Numbered from the stretch's first letter, positions 51,563 to 61,143 are shown. The stretch is 64,000 nucleotides of DNA from Granulosicoccus sp045106855 (GCA_045106855.1 JBGCFI010000033.1:62001-126000); one strand, 5' to 3'. Notes: generated from the letters alone by a model not told the origin. Numbers and translations are program-made.

Positions 51563-52141
51563 ACACCAGGTTGCCAGCAGGGGTTTTTTGCCTGATCGCA
51601 TAGCGTGCAGTATGTCTGGAGGATTGTGTACGATGCCGCCTACGCCCGGTTCATGCCAGTCGCCGTTATTTTGTTGCCACTCGCCGGGTGATAGCACCAG
51701 ATAGACCTCTTCTGGTGGGTGATGATGCACGGGATAGTCAATGTCAGGGGCCAACAGGCTGATACCTATCCAGACATCGTCACGTTCTTCGAGGCCACCC
51801 GGACCAATAACGGTTGTGTTGGCATGCCCTGATGCAAACGGTTCACCGATTTCACTGGCATCTGATCTGTGCCACCATTTTAGCGACGGTGCAAGTGCCC
51901 GCAGGGCCTTGGCATGTTGCTTAACTGTTGGTTCTGCCGATAGATTGTTAACCACATCATCGATCAAGGTGCATAGAGGCAGCATATGATTGATTGGGCT
52001 GGCCGGCATCTTTGGCTCGCTAAGGGCGTTCATGATTTTTTCGGTCACGAAATGGGCACGACTGCCTGTCGAAGATTTTGTAACAATGGCGTGATGCAGG
52101 GAGTCCAGGAATTGCTTAAGTTCAGGGCTACGTTGATGCAT
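51542..52141 (-). CDS. Cupin of the DMSP-lyase (DddL/DddQ-like) family
   Basis: The 199-residue protein has an alpha-helical first half and a C-terminal cupin. Its metal-binding and active-site set is H139-H140-H141-P-P-E144-E145-V-Y147, preceded by SLLAPDIDYP, with the second motif Asp/His near HNPPDILHAMRS (His179) and LLATWCLL. This fits the dimethylsulfoniopropionate lyase cupin family, whose proven members cleave DMSP into dimethyl sulfide and acrylate. Many relatives in bacteria have no shown DMSP activity, so the true reaction is open. It stands alone without acrylate-use genes (acuI, acuK) nearby, which argues against a full DMSP operon. Confidence 0.72.
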   Translation of the reverse strand: MHQRSPELKQFLDSLHHAIVTKSSTGSRAHFVTEKIMNALSEPKMPASPINHMLPLCTLIDDVVNNLSAEPTVKQHAKALRALAPSLKWWHRSDASEIGEPFASGHANTTVIGPGGLEERDDVWIGISLLAPDIDYPVHHHPPEEVYLVLSPGEWQQNNGDWHEPGVGGIVHNPPDILHAMRSGKKPLLATWCLLAHTA

Positions 52142-52236
52142 GGTTGAGCCGCTCCCGGGCTGCTATGGACCTGTAGAGTATAAGTGCATAACGTACTCAG
52201 GCATACTGAATAATAACGCGATAAAACAGAGCGACA

Positions 52237-52980
52237 ATGAACAATAAATCAACGCCAATGCGTGCTGATTCCATTGATTTTCTGACAGGGAAAAAATCAG
52301 GCAGGCCCTGGCCTGGTGGCATTTCATTACCTGGCAAAGGGGGGAAATTTCTCAGTGACGGATCTATACAGTTGTGGCCGGGCAATACTTTCGTCAGGCA
52401 TGTCGATGCGAAAAGTCCGGAGCACGACCACTTGCGCGCTCTTCAGGAAGAGGTAAAGATGAGTCGCTTCGCCCGGTTTTTTACCTTTCTGCCGCCATCG
52501 TCATTTCATATGACCGTTTTTGAAGGTGTATCTCCGCAAGCTACTGATGCCGCCCTGCTGCCAACGGGTACAAATGCTGAAATGCCGCGCGATGCTATGT
52601 CTGAAACCATGCTCAACGCGGTGGATGATATCCGCTTCGATGCAACTCAAACAGTAAAAATGGATGGCCTTTTCTGCGCATTCAGTTTGCGCGTCAGCCG
52701 GGTAGGTGAGCAGGGAGATTTGCCGCTTCGCGCTGCCAGGAAAACCTTGCGATCAGCCACAGGTATTAATCCACCAGGGTTTGACGACTATACGTTTCAC
52801 ATAACGTTAGCGTATTTACTTCAATGGCTAACTGAGCCCACAGCGCACGCTTTAGTCGATTTCAGTGATGAGCTTGTCATGCGTTATTCACAAAAGCTAT
52901 CAGCTATTGCTTTGGGTCCAGTGGAATTCTGTAATTTCGAAACCATGCATCACTTTGAACCATTGATGCGCATGGCCTAA
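52237..52980 (+). CDS. DUF1868 / 2H phosphoesterase-like protein
   Basis: This 247-residue protein shows two H-x-T motifs (SSFHMTVFEG near residue 92 and YTFHITLAYLL near 190) about 100 residues apart, the signature of the 2H phosphoesterase superfamily (LigT/ThpR type, RNA cyclic phosphate or nucleotide phosphodiesters). The N-terminal WPGGISLPGKGGKFLSDGSIQLWPGNT and the C-terminal LGPVEFCNFETMHHFEPL match the DUF1868 group. Substrate and role are unknown. It converges with the glutaminase gene, one base apart. Confidence 0.8.
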   Translation: MNNKSTPMRADSIDFLTGKKSGRPWPGGISLPGKGGKFLSDGSIQLWPGNTFVRHVDAKSPEHDHLRALQEEVKMSRFARFFTFLPPSSFHMTVFEGVSPQATDAALLPTGTNAEMPRDAMSETMLNAVDDIRFDATQTVKMDGLFCAFSLRVSRVGEQGDLPLRAARKTLRSATGINPPGFDDYTFHITLAYLLQWLTEPTAHALVDFSDELVMRYSQKLSAIALGPVEFCNFETMHHFEPLMRMA

Positions 52981-52981
52981 C

Positions 52982-53893
52982 TCAGAATATTGATAAGCCT
53001 GTGCGCTCGGCGAACAGTCTCAGTGCTTCTGTTGCCGCAACGGAATTACCCGATGAACTCAGGGAGGGCGACCATGCGCATATCGCCATCTGGTTAGGCA
53101 CAATGGCGACAATGCCGCCACCGACCCCGCTCTTTGCAGGCAAGCCTACCTCGAAGGCAAATTCTCCGGCACTATCATAGGTTCCGCAAGTCAACATTAA
53201 TGCGTTTATGCGGCGAGCGCGCCGAGGTGTGACAATTTGCCGTTTGCTGCCTGGTTGGGATCCGTTGCAAGCCAGGAATGCAAATGTCTGCGCGAGCTGC
53301 ACACAGGTGGATTTAATAGAGCATTGATTGAAATAGACATCCAGAACCTGGTCCACCGGGTGGTGCAGGTTGCCAAAACTTTTCATCAGATTGGCCATAG
53401 CCTCGTTACGAAAGCCCGACGCTTTTTCGGAGGCCACAACTTCCTTGTCAATGCATGCAGGTTGGCCGGTCTGCTCTTCAATGAACGACAATAACTCTTC
53501 GATAGGGCTGTCGTAGGCTTCGAGGAGTGTGTCTGCGACGAGAATTGCACCCGCGTTAATTAGAGGATTGCGGGGTATGCCACGTTCATGTTCGATTTGA
53601 ACCAGGGAATTGAACGGGTCACCTGACGGTTCCAGGCCAACTCTTTGCCATAGCTTACGACCATGATGCTGGATGGTAAGCGTTAGTCCCAATACCTTGG
53701 AGATGCTTTGAATGGAGAACTCTGTCTGCGAGTCGCCAGCGTGAAAAGTCTGGCCGTCTTTGGTATACACAGCAATGCCAAATTGATTGGGATCTATGCA
53801 CGCCAGAGCGGGTATGTAGTCGGCGACATTGCCTTGTCCGACAAGCGGAGCAACAGACACTGCGATATCATCGATAACTGATTGTAGTGACAT
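52982..53893 (-). CDS. glsA: Glutaminase GlsA-type
   Basis: The serine-dependent glutaminase hydrolyses glutamine to glutamate and ammonia. The 303 residues from ATG 53893 begin SLQSVIDDIAVSV and contain QGNVADYIPALACIDP, the catalytic S-x-x-K in FSIQSISKVLGLTLTI, PRNPLINAGAI and the C-terminal GVGGGIVAIVPNQMAICAWSP. It resembles E. coli GlsA/GlsB in length (about 308-310). An upstream frame open to 53986 would add 31 non-conserved residues and is rejected. It is a single gene. Confidence 0.93.
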   Translation of the reverse strand: MSLQSVIDDIAVSVAPLVGQGNVADYIPALACIDPNQFGIAVYTKDGQTFHAGDSQTEFSIQSISKVLGLTLTIQHHGRKLWQRVGLEPSGDPFNSLVQIEHERGIPRNPLINAGAILVADTLLEAYDSPIEELLSFIEEQTGQPACIDKEVVASEKASGFRNEAMANLMKSFGNLHHPVDQVLDVYFNQCSIKSTCVQLAQTFAFLACNGSQPGSKRQIVTPRRARRINALMLTCGTYDSAGEFAFEVGLPAKSGVGGGIVAIVPNQMAICAWSPSLSSSGNSVAATEALRLFAERTGLSIF

Positions 53894-54055
53894 GGTTGCT
53901 TGATGTGCGGCAGATTGGTCGTTCGCATAGCTTACCACCTCGTATTTACTTGACGAGAAAATCAGTTTAACCGGGAAGCAGGTCATTCAAGATTGTGGCT
54001 GACAGGTGTGCTTGTGCCGTGTACCTTTGTTGTTATTATTAACTGGGGGTAAACA

Positions 54056-54472
54056 TTGGCTATAACGGGTGAATGTTTTTGTGGGGCTATCTCTTACAAG
54101 GTGTCCGGAAAGCTACGCGACGCAAGGTCATGTCACTGCTCGCGTTGCCGTAAGGCATTCAATTCGCAAGCTTCAGCGTATGCTCTTGTGGATACCCGTG
54201 AATTTGAATGGCTTACCGGAGAACAGTTACTAACAACTTACACCGGAGCGCATGGTGCAGGTCTAATGTTTTGTTCAAGCTGTGGATCTACGCTTTGTGG
54301 CATCGTCGATGGAGAGGTTCATGGCGTCACTCTGGGATGTGTTAATGGTAATCCGGAAGTCGCGATAGAGCGACATATATTTGTAGATTCCAAGGCATCA
54401 TGGGAAATATTGCCTGAGGGAATTACCGCATTCGAAGAAGCGCCAAAAGCTACACCCAATGCTGATCCATGA
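54056..54472 (+). CDS. GFA-family (CENP-V-like) zinc protein
   Basis: The 138-residue protein has the GFA/Gfa-like zinc pattern: C-F-C-G near residue 7-10, C-H-C-S-R-C-R near 27-33, and C-S-S-C-G near 93-97. In the family these cysteines bind two zincs. Some members catalyse formation of S-hydroxymethylglutathione from formaldehyde and glutathione, but most have no shown activity. The start is a TTG with a strong GGGGGT five to nine bases upstream. It overlaps the following FAD enzyme by four bases (ATGA), so the two are coupled and may act together. Confidence 0.82.
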   Translation: MAITGECFCGAISYKVSGKLRDARSCHCSRCRKAFNSQASAYALVDTREFEWLTGEQLLTTYTGAHGAGLMFCSSCGSTLCGIVDGEVHGVTLGCVNGNPEVAIERHIFVDSKASWEILPEGITAFEEAPKATPNADP

Positions 54473-55590
54473 ATAATTCAACGGTCGATGTTCTGATCAT
54501 GGGTGGCGGTATCGCGGGTGTGGGATGTGCAGCCATGTTGCCTGAACATCTATCAGTCGTTTTGCTCGAAGCTGAAACCCAGTGTGGATATCATGCCACC
54601 GGACGGTCTGCGGCTGCCTGGATAGCTGGCTACGGTGGTCCTGAAATTCGTGTGTTGACGCGCGAAAGCAAACCCTATCTGTCAAACCCTCCCGCATCAT
54701 TGGGTGTCAATGGGTTTCTTCAGCCCAGAGGTGAAATGCTCCTTGCCAGAAACAGCGAGGAGGTGCGCGAACTGAATGCCTTGCTAAGCACTACCCCGGA
54801 CTTGAAGGAAATCAGCGTAAGCAACGCCCTTGAGCGCGTGCCGATTCTCCAGGTTAAGGGGTTGCTGAAAGTTGCCTATGCCAGTGAAGCTTACGACATC
54901 GATGCTGACAGACTTTTACAGACCTGGCTGCGAATGTCGGCTCGTCAGGGAGTACAGCTTTTTAACGATCAATCTGTGCAGGCTCTGCGTCGCGTACAGG
55001 GACACTGGGAGGTATTGGCCAACAGCGGGCGTTCATGGCGAGCGCGCACAGTAGTCAACGCATCAGGCGCCTGGGCAGATACATTGGCCTCACTGGCAGG
55101 ACTGGCTCCGCTGGGACTGACCCCACATCGTCGTTCTGCCGCGCTATTGCCCAGTCCGGATGGCTATGATGTCAATGCATGGCCCTTATTCGTCTCTGCC
55201 AGCGAAACCTGGTACGGCAGACCGACTGGTGGCAAGTTGATGGTCTCTCCTGCTGACGAGACGCCAACGGAACCCCATGATGCTTTTGCGGAAGACATCA
55301 CCATTGCTGAAGGACTCGATCGATTTGAACAGGCGGTGACTATCGAGGTGGAAACGGTGGATACCACCTGGGCCGGCCTTCGAACCTTCGCGCCAGACAG
55401 GGTGCCTGTCGTGGGAGAGGACCCAAGAACGGATGGTTTTTTCTGGTTGGCGGGGCAGGGAGGGTACGGTATCCAGACAGCCCCCGCGTTATGCGAGCTT
55501 GCAGCGAAGATGTTGAGCGCACAGCCATTGGCATCGTGGCAAGACGAGCTGTTACCGCGATTGTCTGTCTCGAGATTGTTAAACGGCTGA
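54469..55590 (+). CDS. FAD-dependent DAO-type oxidoreductase
   Basis: The 373-residue protein begins with the Rossmann dinucleotide motif MGGGIAGVGCAAML near residue 11 and has the second FAD contact (VVNASGAWADTLA near 195). The substrate and FAD domain of the DAO/D-amino-acid dehydrogenase group follows, ending with FFWLAGQGGYGIQTAPALCELAAKM. Family members include glycine oxidase, sarcosine oxidase and DadA. The substrate is not evident. The start overlaps the GFA gene stop, suggesting a two-gene operon. Confidence 0.87.
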   Translation: MNNSTVDVLIMGGGIAGVGCAAMLPEHLSVVLLEAETQCGYHATGRSAAAWIAGYGGPEIRVLTRESKPYLSNPPASLGVNGFLQPRGEMLLARNSEEVRELNALLSTTPDLKEISVSNALERVPILQVKGLLKVAYASEAYDIDADRLLQTWLRMSARQGVQLFNDQSVQALRRVQGHWEVLANSGRSWRARTVVNASGAWADTLASLAGLAPLGLTPHRRSAALLPSPDGYDVNAWPLFVSASETWYGRPTGGKLMVSPADETPTEPHDAFAEDITIAEGLDRFEQAVTIEVETVDTTWAGLRTFAPDRVPVVGEDPRTDGFFWLAGQGGYGIQTAPALCELAAKMLSAQPLASWQDELLPRLSVSRLLNG

Positions 55591-55737
55591 CGGTGTGACC
55601 ATATGGTTTAACGCCTCAAGCAGCCTACATAACTGTTGATGCATTAACGATTGATAAACGGGTAATGCAATCAGGGATTGTTTTAGCTGTCGTGCTACCT
55701 GGCAGGCGGGTCGGAAAGTACTTTCGGCGTACGCTAC

Positions 55738-56676
55738 CTATAACCCCAGCCAATCCTTTGCTGGCAAGAATTTGCTGGTAAGGTCCGCCTCGGCCGAGCC
55801 TTCTACGGGTTGAAAATTATAGTGCCAGCTGACATGTGGAGGAAGTGACATGAGAATGGATTCAGTTCGTCCTCCGGACTGGAGACCGAAGAGCGTGCCT
55901 CTATCGAACACCAGGTTGAACTCCACGTATCGACCCCGTCGGTACAATTGAAAATCACGTTCTCGTTGCGAATAAGGCATGCGACGGCGGCGTTCGACAA
56001 TAGGTGCATAGGCTGGATAAAGATTATTGGCTACGGATTGCATAACACCAAAGGCGTGCTCAAACCCGTCGCCATTAAAATCATCGAAAAACAATCCGCC
56101 GATGCCGCGTGCTTCGTTTCTGTGCTTGAGATAGAAGTAGTCATCACACCACGCCTTGAATTTTGGATACAACTCATCGCCAAACGGCTTTAGTGCGTCG
56201 TGGGCCTTCTGGTGCCAATGCACACAGTCTTCTTCAAAGCCGTAGTACGGCGTTAAATCAAATCCTCCACCAAACCACCAGACTGGTGCTTCTCCTTCTT
56301 TGTCAGCGCGAAAAAATCGAACGTTTGCATGGGTTGTAGGTACGAACGGATTGGACGGGTGCAGCACCAGCGAGACACCCATTGCTTCCCACCCCCGACC
56401 GGCGAGTTCGGGTCTGTGTGCTGATGCTGAAGGTGGAAGTTTCGTGCCGCTGACTCTGGAAAATCCGACGCCGGCTTTTTCAAACAATGCGCCGTCTGTG
56501 AGGATGCGGGTAAGTCCACCACCACCTTCTTCTCTTGTCCAATGATCGTCAACAAATACCGCGCCGCCATCCAGTTGTGATAGTTGCAGGCAAAGTCCAT
56601 CGTGGAACGATCGTAAAAACGTATAGACGGCGTCGCTATCGACCGGATCGTTACTGTGGGGGCTGGATTCACTCAT
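55738..56676 (-). CDS. hemF: Oxygen-dependent coproporphyrinogen III oxidase HemF
   Basis: HemF decarboxylates two propionate side chains of coproporphyrinogen III to vinyl groups using oxygen. The 312 residues from ATG 56676 carry the family segments WTREEGGGGLTRILTDGALFEKAGVGFSRVSG, VWWFGGGFDLTPYYGFEEDCVHWH, GIGGLFFDDFNGD and RRGRYVEFNLVFDRGTLFGLQSGGRTESILMSLPP. The length (E. coli 299) fits. A TTG two codons upstream is the other start. It is the last gene of the minus-strand run lysM-dprA-topA-tsaC-hemF. Confidence 0.97.
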   Translation of the reverse strand: MSESSPHSNDPVDSDAVYTFLRSFHDGLCLQLSQLDGGAVFVDDHWTREEGGGGLTRILTDGALFEKAGVGFSRVSGTKLPPSASAHRPELAGRGWEAMGVSLVLHPSNPFVPTTHANVRFFRADKEGEAPVWWFGGGFDLTPYYGFEEDCVHWHQKAHDALKPFGDELYPKFKAWCDDYFYLKHRNEARGIGGLFFDDFNGDGFEHAFGVMQSVANNLYPAYAPIVERRRRMPYSQRERDFQLYRRGRYVEFNLVFDRGTLFGLQSGGRTESILMSLPPHVSWHYNFQPVEGSAEADLTSKFLPAKDWLGL

Positions 56677-56739
56677 GCGCAATTAATGATGAACATTCAA
56701 TGGATGTATTGAGTGTAACTCAGCTATTGGCAGTGGTGC

Positions 56740-57285
56740 TTAACGCAGTTGCCTGCCGGTTACGAGATCGAATATGACAGTCGGCGAATCGAGCTCTCCG
56801 ACGCGGGAATCCAGAACAGCATCGACTTCAGAACCCATTGCACAGGAAACATCTGCGGCTGCGCGCAATGCAGGTTCTCCGGAACGATTAGCGCTGGTGG
56901 ACACGATGGCCCCACCGTATTTTTCGCACAGCGAAATGACAACAGGATGATCGCTGACTCGTACGGCGACTGTGTCTCGATAACCTGCCAGTAGAGTATT
57001 TCGGACGCTGGTGTCAGCGGGAATAACGAATGTAACAGGCCCTGGCCAGTATTTATCCAGCTTGATTTGTTGTTCAGGTGTGACAGGCGCTATGAATGGG
57101 GACAACTGCGACTGGGCCGATGCGATGAGTATGAACCCTTTGTGCGCATCGCGTCCCTTGATGTCGATGATGCGTTGTAGCGCTGCTTCATCATAGGGGT
57201 TGCAGCCCAGACCGAAAACCGCCTCGGTGGGGTAGGCAATCACCCCACCTTGTCGAAGCGTATCGACCGCCGAATCCAGCGTCAC
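56740..57285 (-). CDS. tsaC: Threonylcarbamoyl-AMP synthase TsaC (YrdC/Sua5 family)
   Basis: TsaC makes L-threonylcarbamoyl-AMP, the precursor for the t6A modification of ANN-decoding tRNAs. The 181-residue protein matches the short TsaC form: VIAYPTEAVFGLGCNPYDEAALQRI, IKGRDAHKGFILIA, WPGPVTFVIPA, AVRVSDHPV and STSANRSGEPA. It lacks the C-terminal Sua5 domain. It starts with a GTG that overlaps the topA stop by four bases, so translation is coupled. Confidence 0.95.
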   Translation of the reverse strand: MTLDSAVDTLRQGGVIAYPTEAVFGLGCNPYDEAALQRIIDIKGRDAHKGFILIASAQSQLSPFIAPVTPEQQIKLDKYWPGPVTFVIPADTSVRNTLLAGYRDTVAVRVSDHPVVISLCEKYGGAIVSTSANRSGEPALRAAADVSCAMGSEVDAVLDSRVGELDSPTVIFDLVTGRQLR

Positions 57286-59762
57286 TCTTCCGGAGATGCC
57301 GTCGCTGCTGCTGCTTTCTTCTTGGCTGCTGCTGCCGCTCGCTTTTTTGCCGCCGCTTTTTTGCTGGCAGCTGACTTTTTCTTGGACTTCTTTTTAGCCG
57401 TAGCTTTCTTTTTGGTGGTAGCTTTCTTCTTTGATTCTGCTTTTGCCGCGGCCTTTTTCTTACCACGTCCTTTGCGTTCGGGCGCCTCTTCCAGCAGTTT
57501 CAGGCACATTTCCAGTTCAATTGCTGCCGGAGTCTCCTTGAGTTCTTTAGGGATTTTGGCGTTTTTGTTGCCATCAGTTATATAAGCACCCCATCGACCA
57601 TTGAGTATTTGTACATCGGTGCCTTCAAAGGCCTTTACCAGTTTGTTGGCATCAGCAATTTTCTTCTCCGCGACAATCTCCAGTGCGCGTTCCAAGGTCA
57701 CGGTGTAAGGATCATCTTCCTTGAGGGATACGAATTTCTGGTCGTACTTGATGTAAGGGCCAAAGCGACCGATATTGGCGACAATTTTTTCACCCTCAGG
57801 TGATTCGCCCAATTTACGCGGAAGGTCGAATAGCTGAATGGCCTCTTCAAGCGAAATCGAATTCATCCGCTGGCCAGGGCGCAAGCCTGCAAATTTCGGT
57901 TTTTCTTCGTCTTCACGAGTCCCTATCTGAACGAAAGCGCCGTATTGGCCGATGCGAACGCTAATGGGTCTGCCAGATTCCTTATCGATTCCTAATTGGC
58001 GAGCTTGGATTGCCTCATCTTTGGAGACGTTTTCCAGTTTGTCTTCAACTTGTGCATGGAAGGGTTTCCAGAAATCACTGAGTAGCGGAACCCAGTCTTT
58101 TTCGCCACGCGATACGGCATCGAGTTCATCTTCCAGTGTGGCGGTGAAATCGTAGTCGACGTAACGATCAAAATGCTTCGATAGAAAAGCGGAGACTACC
58201 CGGCCGGTATCAGTGGGAAAGAAACGCCGGCTTTCTATTTCAACGTATTCGCGTGATTGGAGCGTGGAAATAATTGAAGCGTAGGTAGACGGACGACCGA
58301 TACCATATTCTTCCAGCGTTTTAACCAGGCTTGCTTCCGAGAAGCGCGGCGGTGGTTCGGTAAAGTGCTGCGTAAGCTTGATGTCCTGCATCGGTACTGA
58401 GTCTCCTTCCTGGATTTCAGGAAGCACTTTATCGTCATCCTCCGCTTTCTTTTTGTCGTCAACGTCTTCCCGATAGACCGTCATGAAGCCGGGGAATTTC
58501 ACGGTCGATCCGTTTGCTCGAAACAGGTTGCCATCGCCGCAGGCAAAATCAACCGCCACCTGATCGATTGTTGCGTGAATCATCTGGCTGGCTACGGTTC
58601 GCTTCCAAATCAGGTTATAGAGCTTGTACTGATCCTCTTCCAGATATTGCTTGATCTCATCCGGCGCACGCATGACTGAGCTGGGACGAACAGCTTCGTG
58701 TGCTTCCTGTGCGTTTTTTGATTTGTTTTTGTAGACGTTTATCTGCTCTGGCAGGTAGTCCTGTCCGAAGCGCTTTGGAATCAATTCCCGCAGTTCATCA
58801 AGACAATCCTGGGACAGGGTGATGGAGTCTGTACGCATATAGGTGATCAAGCCTATGGCGCCTTCCTCACCGAGCTTTATGCCTTCGTAGAGTTTCTGGG
58901 CAGTGCGCATGGTGCGCTGTGCACCAAAGCCCAGCTTACGCGATGCCTCCTGCTGCAGGGTTGACGTAGTAAACGGTGCGGTAGGGTTGCGCTTGCGTTG
59001 TTTCTTTTCGACCTTGACGGCTTTGAGTGAGCCAGCGGCATGGCCCATAAGCATGTCCCGTGTGCTATTGGCTACTTCGCCATTTGTCACGGTGAACTGC
59101 TTCATCTTTTCACCATTCAGCAATGAGAGCCTTGCGGTAAACGGCTGGGTATCTTTTTCAAGTTCGGCCAGGATGCTCCAGTATTCCTGAGGTACGAAGG
59201 CTTCAATTTCGTTTTCACGCTCGCAGATCATGCGCAGCGCAGGAGTCTGCACACGTCCGGCTGACAAGCCACGGCTGATTTTTCGCCATAGCAAGGGTGA
59301 GAGATTGAAACCAACGAGGTAATCCAGGGCGCGTCTGGCTTGTTGGGCGTTGATCAGGTCATAGCCCAACTCGCGAGGGTTTTCCACGGCTTCCTGGACC
59401 GCGCGTTTGGTGATTTCATGAAAGACCACGCGTTGAACGGTCTTGTCACCCAGATCGCCCGATTCACGCAGGTGTTCCACCAGGTGCCAGCTGATGGCCT
59501 CGCCCTCGCGATCCGGGTCAGTTGCGAGCAGTAGCGTGTCTGCTTTTTTCAAAGCCTTCTTGATCGAGTTGACGTGTTTCTCGTTGCGCTCGATCATCTG
59601 GTACTTCATTGTAAAGTCGTTTTCCGGATCTACAGCGCCCTCTTTCGGGAGTAGATCGCGCACATGCCCATACGAGGCCAGAACCTTGTAGTCCTTACCC
59701 AGATACTTCTCGATGGTCTTGCCTTTGGCGGGAGACTCTACGATTACAAGGTTTTTGCTCAT
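57282..59762 (-). CDS. topA: DNA topoisomerase I TopA with lysine-rich tail
   Basis: TopA is a type IA enzyme that relaxes negative supercoils. Of 826 residues, the first 150 or so form the TOPRIM domain (ATDPDREGEAISWHL). The clamp follows with the catalytic Tyr308 in GLITYMRTDS, a helical core, and a C-terminal part with repeated beta modules (GQYGAFVQIG, GRFGPYIKYD, GRWGAYITDG). No four-Cys zinc fingers are seen in the C-terminal part, where E. coli TopA has three. Instead the last 60 residues are almost only Lys, Ala and Ser, like the basic tail of mycobacterial TopA. The tail probably gives extra DNA binding. It is followed by tsaC with a four-base overlap. Confidence 0.96.
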   Translation of the reverse strand: MSKNLVIVESPAKGKTIEKYLGKDYKVLASYGHVRDLLPKEGAVDPENDFTMKYQMIERNEKHVNSIKKALKKADTLLLATDPDREGEAISWHLVEHLRESGDLGDKTVQRVVFHEITKRAVQEAVENPRELGYDLINAQQARRALDYLVGFNLSPLLWRKISRGLSAGRVQTPALRMICERENEIEAFVPQEYWSILAELEKDTQPFTARLSLLNGEKMKQFTVTNGEVANSTRDMLMGHAAGSLKAVKVEKKQRKRNPTAPFTTSTLQQEASRKLGFGAQRTMRTAQKLYEGIKLGEEGAIGLITYMRTDSITLSQDCLDELRELIPKRFGQDYLPEQINVYKNKSKNAQEAHEAVRPSSVMRAPDEIKQYLEEDQYKLYNLIWKRTVASQMIHATIDQVAVDFACGDGNLFRANGSTVKFPGFMTVYREDVDDKKKAEDDDKVLPEIQEGDSVPMQDIKLTQHFTEPPPRFSEASLVKTLEEYGIGRPSTYASIISTLQSREYVEIESRRFFPTDTGRVVSAFLSKHFDRYVDYDFTATLEDELDAVSRGEKDWVPLLSDFWKPFHAQVEDKLENVSKDEAIQARQLGIDKESGRPISVRIGQYGAFVQIGTREDEEKPKFAGLRPGQRMNSISLEEAIQLFDLPRKLGESPEGEKIVANIGRFGPYIKYDQKFVSLKEDDPYTVTLERALEIVAEKKIADANKLVKAFEGTDVQILNGRWGAYITDGNKNAKIPKELKETPAAIELEMCLKLLEEAPERKGRGKKKAAAKAESKKKATTKKKATAKKKSKKKSAASKKAAAKKRAAAAAKKKAAAATASPEE

Positions 59763-59914
59763 GAATTACGGGTTGGTCTGTGGTGGCTACCGCACGATGT
59801 ACGGCACCGAAATTGAGGTTACAAAGGCATATAGCGTCGTCGCTTGGTCCGGCTTTGTCAACGCAGCCGTGTAATTTGACACGTATTGTTACGATATTTG
59901 CATTGAGCCAACTC

Positions 59915-61087
59915 CTAGCAACGCGTGTACCGACCACCCGCAGTGGCCCTGATCTTACCGTCTATTTCCATCATTCCAAGTAGCGTGCTGAGTTCGGAAA
60001 CGGCGCAATCGGTATGCGTCATTAAATCGTCGATTGTGGATGGGGATACCGTCAAAGCCGCCAGGATACGGCTTTCGGGCAGGTGTGTGCTGGCGTTATC
60101 AGGCGATGTATCGTGCATTTCAGGTGGCTCAGAGAGCGGGATAACACTTGTTTCAAGATTTCTCAACAGCGGCCATGCCAGGGCATCAAGTATGTCCTGC
60201 TCAGTCTCTACCAGCGTGGCCCCTTGTTTTATCAGCGAGTGACAGCCTCGGGCTTGAGGATTATGCACCGATCCGGGAATAGCCATAACCTCACGGCCCT
60301 GATTGATGGCATGCGTTGCGGTGGTGAGAGTACCGCTGGGCAACCCTGCCTCCGCCACCAGCACACCCAGGCTGATGCCGCTGATGATTCTATTTCTTCT
60401 GGGGAAGTACCAACGCAGTGTCGGCGCTGCCAGTGGGTATTCTGTCAGGATGAGTCCTCCTTGATCGATAATGCGCTGAGACAGGCCCACATGACATCTT
60501 GGATATACCGATTCTGGCTCGGTCGCAGCCACTGCTATAGTCCGGCCTCCCGCAGCCAGTGCACCTTCATGCGCAGCCGCATCAATGCCGCGTGCCAGAC
60601 CGCTGACGATGGTGACATTACGCTCGGCCATACGCGCTGCTAAATTACGCGTTAGATCGATGCTCTGCCGACTCGCCTTGCGTGAACCGACTATGGCGAG
60701 TGCAGGGTAATCCAGTGCCGCCAGATCACCTTTTGCATAGAGCAGGGGCGGTGCGTCGACGGTGTCCAGCAGCAGAGCCGGGTAGCGAGGATGGTCAAGG
60801 CCGATCAGGTGATGGGCAGGACAGGATTGTTCCCAGTCCAGAGCGTCATTGATTCGCTGTGGGAGATTGGCGTTGTCCAGGTGGGACAATCCGGCGGCGT
60901 CCAGTTTTGTGTTCAGCGCGTGCCACAGCGGCGCGGTATCGCCCTGTTGATAACGAGTGATCAGCTGGCCAATGGCGGCAGGATCGGGGGTTGCCTGCCT
61001 CAAGTGCTGGACAAGGCGAGCGCTAGCGTCAAAGGCTAGTGAAAATGCCAGCCATGCAGAAAGGGGGGTAGTGTCTGAATCATCCAT
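59915..61087 (-). CDS. dprA: DNA processing protein DprA (Smf)
   Basis: DprA binds incoming single-stranded DNA during natural transformation and loads RecA; the gene is also kept in species not known to be competent. The 390-residue protein has the N-terminal SAM-like region, the Rossmann-like DprA core (AIVGSRKASRQS, TIVSGLARGIDAAAHEGAL, PRRNRIISGIS, VVLVAEA-like GVLVAEAGLPSGTLTTA, GREVMAIPGSVHNPQARGCHSLIKQGA) and a C-terminal winged helix near 335-390. The start is ATG 61087. It lies between lysM and topA, as in many gammaproteobacteria. Confidence 0.95.
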   Translation of the reverse strand: MDDSDTTPLSAWLAFSLAFDASARLVQHLRQATPDPAAIGQLITRYQQGDTAPLWHALNTKLDAAGLSHLDNANLPQRINDALDWEQSCPAHHLIGLDHPRYPALLLDTVDAPPLLYAKGDLAALDYPALAIVGSRKASRQSIDLTRNLAARMAERNVTIVSGLARGIDAAAHEGALAAGGRTIAVAATEPESVYPRCHVGLSQRIIDQGGLILTEYPLAAPTLRWYFPRRNRIISGISLGVLVAEAGLPSGTLTTATHAINQGREVMAIPGSVHNPQARGCHSLIKQGATLVETEQDILDALAWPLLRNLETSVIPLSEPPEMHDTSPDNASTHLPESRILAALTVSPSTIDDLMTHTDCAVSELSTLLGMMEIDGKIRATAGGRYTRC

Positions 61088-61143
61088 GATTGTGACCGCG
61101 GTTATTGCCCGCGGCCACTATTGTGTCGAACCGTGAGCGGTTG

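Noticed and set aside
57191..57585. Arg/Gln-rich minus frame (57191-57466) and Ala/Phe-rich plus frame (57250-57585)
   Set aside because: Both are by-products of the lysine/alanine codons in the TopA tail.
61096..61114. CCGCGG...CCGCGG hairpin between lysM and dprA as a terminator
   Set aside because: No T run follows on the minus strand and the genes look like one operon; at most an mRNA hairpin.
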